NCBI GenBank assembly: GCA_024688365.1
Contig: JAILEG010000017.1
Coordinates: 1 to 64,000 of the forward strand
Length of the DNA stretch: 64,000 nucleotides
From: Prevotella sp.
Lineage (GTDB): Bacteria; Bacteroidota; Bacteroidia; Bacteroidales; Bacteroidaceae
Reading direction: 5' to 3'
Below are positions 61,895 through 64,000 of this stretch, piece by piece. The notes beneath the pieces are model-generated. The model made no database searches and had not been told where the DNA came from. It saw only the letters and a list, made by a program, of their open reading frames with translations. The first letter of the stretch is position 1. Every line of letters starts with the position of its first letter. Both the position numbers and the translations under genes were made by a program.

Positions 61895-64000
61895 ATGAAC
61901 GTAATTACGAAAACAGTTCAATTGCCAGATGGAAGAACCATCTCAATTGAAACCGGAAAGGTTGCAAAGCAGGCTGACGGTGCAGCTGTCCTCCGCATGG
62001 GCAACACCGTACTCCTCGCCACTGTTTGTGCAGCCAAAGAGGCAGTTCCGGGCACAGATTTCATGCCTTTGCAAGTTGATTATCGCGAGCAGTACTCTGC
62101 CGCAGGCCGTTACCCAGGCGGTTTCACCAAGCGCGAAGGCAAAGCCAACGACGATGAAATCCTGACATCACGCCTTGTGGACCGTGTTCTCCGTCCACTT
62201 TTCCCTTCTGACTATCACTGCGAAGTTTATGTACAGGTAATGCTGCTGTCAGCTGACGGCGTTGACCAGCCTGACGCACTCGCCGGTTTCGCAGCATCTG
62301 CGGCTATGGCAGCTTCAGACATTCCTATTGAATATCCCATTTCCGAGGTTCGCGTCGCACGTGTCAACGGCGAATACGTCATCGACCCGACCTTCGATCA
62401 GATGAAAGAGGCCGACATGGACATCATGGTCGGCGCAACGAAGGACAACATCATGATGGTGGAAGGCGAGATGGATGAGGTTTCTGAGCAGGACCTCATC
62501 GGTGCCCTCAAGGCTGCACACGAGGCCATCAAGCCAATGTGTGAGCTGCAGGAAGAGCTGTCAAAGGCTTGCGGCACTGACGTGAAACGCGAGTATGACG
62601 ATGAAATCAACGATGAGGAACTGCGCGAGCAGGTCCGCAAGGAGACTTACGATGCCTGCTATGCCGAGGCACAGAGCGGCGACAACGACAAGAAGCACCG
62701 TGAGGAGACCTATGCCAAGATCAAAGCCGACTTCATCGAGGCTTACGATGCCGCACACACAGACCTTTCAGAAGACGACCTCGAGGAAAAACACGCCGAG
62801 ATTGAACGTTACTACGCTGATGTACAGCGCGACTCCATGCGCCGCAGCGTTCTCGATACAGGCAAGCGCATGGATGGCCGTGCAACGGATGAGATCCGCC
62901 CTATCTGGTGCGAGGTCGACGCCCTGCCAATGCCACACGGAAGTGCAATCTTCCAGCGTGGTGAGACGATGTCACTCACAACCTGTACGCTTGGCACCAA
63001 GATGGACGAGAAGATGGTTGACAACGTCCTGGAGAAGAGCTACCAGCGCTTCCTCCTCCACTACAACTTCCCTCCGTTCTGTACGGGTGAGGCTAAGGCC
63101 CAGCGCGGCGTAGGCCGCCGTGAGATTGGTCACGGACACCTGGCATGGCGCGCGCTGAAGGGCCAGCTTCCTGCTGACTTCCCTTACACAGTCCGTCTGG
63201 TAAGCCAGATTCTTGAGTCAAACGGCTCTTCATCAATGGCTACGGTATGTGCCGGCACCCTCGCTCTCATGGACGCTGGTGTTCCCATGAAGAAGCCTGT
63301 ATCAGGCATCGCTATGGGTCTGATCAAGAACCCGGGTGAGGAGAAATATGCTGTCCTGAGCGACATCCTCGGTGACGAGGACCACCTGGGCGACATGGAC
63401 TTCAAGACAACAGGTACGAAGGACGGTCTGACCGCAACGCAGATGGATATCAAGTGTGACGGTCTGTCATTCGAGATTCTGGAGAAGGCACTCATACAGG
63501 CAAAGGCTGGCCGTGAGCACATCCTCGGTCTGCTGACCGACACCATCGCCGAGCCACGTGCCGAGATGAAGCCACAGGTTCCACGTATCGTGCAGCTGGA
63601 GATTCCAAAGGAGTTCATCGGTGCCGTCATCGGTCCTGGTGGCAAGATCATCCAGCAGATGCAGGAGGACACTGGAGCAACCATCACCATTGATGAGACT
63701 GACGGTGTCGGCAAGGTTCAGGTATCAGCTCCCAACAAGGAGTCCATTGATGCTGCCCTGGGCAAGATAAAGTCAATCGTAGCCGTACCAGAGATAGGTG
63801 AGGTTTACGAGGGCACCGTACGCTCCATCATGCCTTATGGCTGCTTCGTGGAGATCCTGCCAGGCAAGGACGGACTGCTCCACATCTCTGAGATCGACTG
63901 GAAGCGTCTTGAGACCGTAGAGGAAGCCGGCATTAAGGAGGGCGACAAGATTAAGGTGAAGCTCCTTGAGATTGACCCGAAGACAGGCAAGTACAAGCTC
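61895..64000 (+). CDS. pnp: Polyribonucleotide nucleotidyltransferase (3' end beyond the window)
   Basis: PNPase is a 3'-to-5' phosphorolytic exoribonuclease. The open frame starts at 61895 ([20 protein letters not shown]) and continues to the last base (702 codons seen). Two RNase PH domains are present, the second with [10 protein letters not shown] and [17 protein letters not shown], holding the catalytic aspartates. A KH domain follows ([20 protein letters not shown]). An S1 domain begins [20 protein letters not shown] and is cut by the window edge. A typical PNPase is about 700-750 residues, so only a short tail is missing. A charged insertion of about 80 residues in the linker ([20 protein letters not shown] and onward) lies between the two PH domains. 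Confidence 0.97.
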   Translation, partial: MNVITKTVQLPDGRTISIETGKVAKQADGAAVLRMGNTVLLATVCAAKEAVPGTDFMPLQVDYREQYSAAGRYPGGFTKREGKANDDEILTSRLVDRVLRPLFPSDYHCEVYVQVMLLSADGVDQPDALAGFAASAAMAASDIPIEYPISEVRVARVNGEYVIDPTFDQMKEADMDIMVGATKDNIMMVEGEMDEVSEQDLIGALKAAHEAIKPMCELQEELSKACGTDVKREYDDEINDEELREQVRKETYDACYAEAQSGDNDKKHREETYAKIKADFIEAYDAAHTDLSEDDLEEKHAEIERYYADVQRDSMRRSVLDTGKRMDGRATDEIRPIWCEVDALPMPHGSAIFQRGETMSLTTCTLGTKMDEKMVDNVLEKSYQRFLLHYNFPPFCTGEAKAQRGVGRREIGHGHLAWRALKGQLPADFPYTVRLVSQILESNGSSSMATVCAGTLALMDAGVPMKKPVSGIAMGLIKNPGEEKYAVLSDILGDEDHLGDMDFKTTGTKDGLTATQMDIKCDGLSFEILEKALIQAKAGREHILGLLTDTIAEPRAEMKPQVPRIVQLEIPKEFIGAVIGPGGKIIQQMQEDTGATITIDETDGVGKVQVSAPNKESIDAALGKIKSIVAVPEIGEVYEGTVRSIMPYGCFVEILPGKDGLLHISEIDWKRLETVEEAGIKEGDKIKVKLLEIDPKTGKYKL

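Overview
The window reads as a chromosomal segment of a Prevotella-like member of the Bacteroidota. The evidence is the gene content (SusC/SusD pairs, hybrid two-component systems, type IX secretion parts, BspA-type leucine-rich repeats) and promoters of the Bacteroidota form TTTG-N19-20-TAnnTTTG. Base composition is moderate-to-high GC in genes, with AT-rich promoters. I see no tRNA, rRNA, insertion sequence, prophage or CRISPR array. I do not assign a species.

Layout. 1-9.8 kb, all minus strand: the start of an outer-membrane protein, ispF, the type IX secretion sortase pair porV-porU, a fumarylacetoacetase-fold hydrolase, and the rplM-rpsI-rpsB-tsf translation cluster. 10-19.6 kb: a secreted GH85 endo-beta-N-acetylglucosaminidase with a type IX sorting tail, a truncated lipoprotein resembling cholesterol-dependent cytolysins, an exported subtilase and an exported lactonase-fold protein. 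20-45 kb: a fructan/fructose utilisation region with two hybrid two-component regulators, two susC-susD-lipoprotein sets, two GH32 enzymes, an MFS sugar transporter and a fructokinase. 45-47.4 kb, minus: a GH37 trehalase and the remnant of a GH65-like enzyme. 47.6-54.5 kb, minus: a small membrane protein overlapping an ECF sigma factor, then argB, speA, aroK and topA. 54.7-58.7 kb, minus: a BspA-like protein, a NUDIX hydrolase and an SGNH esterase. 58.9-64 kb: an exported alpha/beta hydrolase (+), a thioredoxin-fold lipoprotein without active-site cysteines (-), and pnp (+), which runs off the right edge.

How the fructan region works together. Surface lipoproteins bind and cut fructan, two SusC/SusD transporters import oligosaccharides, a periplasmic GH32 releases fructose, the MFS protein imports it and the PfkB kinase phosphorylates it. 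The most striking result is a shared operator, AACATTTGTT-N6-(T/A)(G/A)(C/T)GAACG(A/G)(T/A), lying exactly 29 bp upstream of the -7 element of susC1, susC2 and the MFS gene. A weaker copy at the same spacing precedes the periplasmic GH32. The second regulator has an in-frame loss of its histidine-kinase ATPase domain, so the locus carries one complete and one kinase-crippled paralogue.

Other unexplained structure: three intergenic copies of a repeat made of three 16-bp palindromes at exact 22-bp period; a separate set of 22-bp repeats flanking an extremely AT-rich block; and G-rich, C-poor tandem repeats just upstream of ispF and the NUDIX gene.
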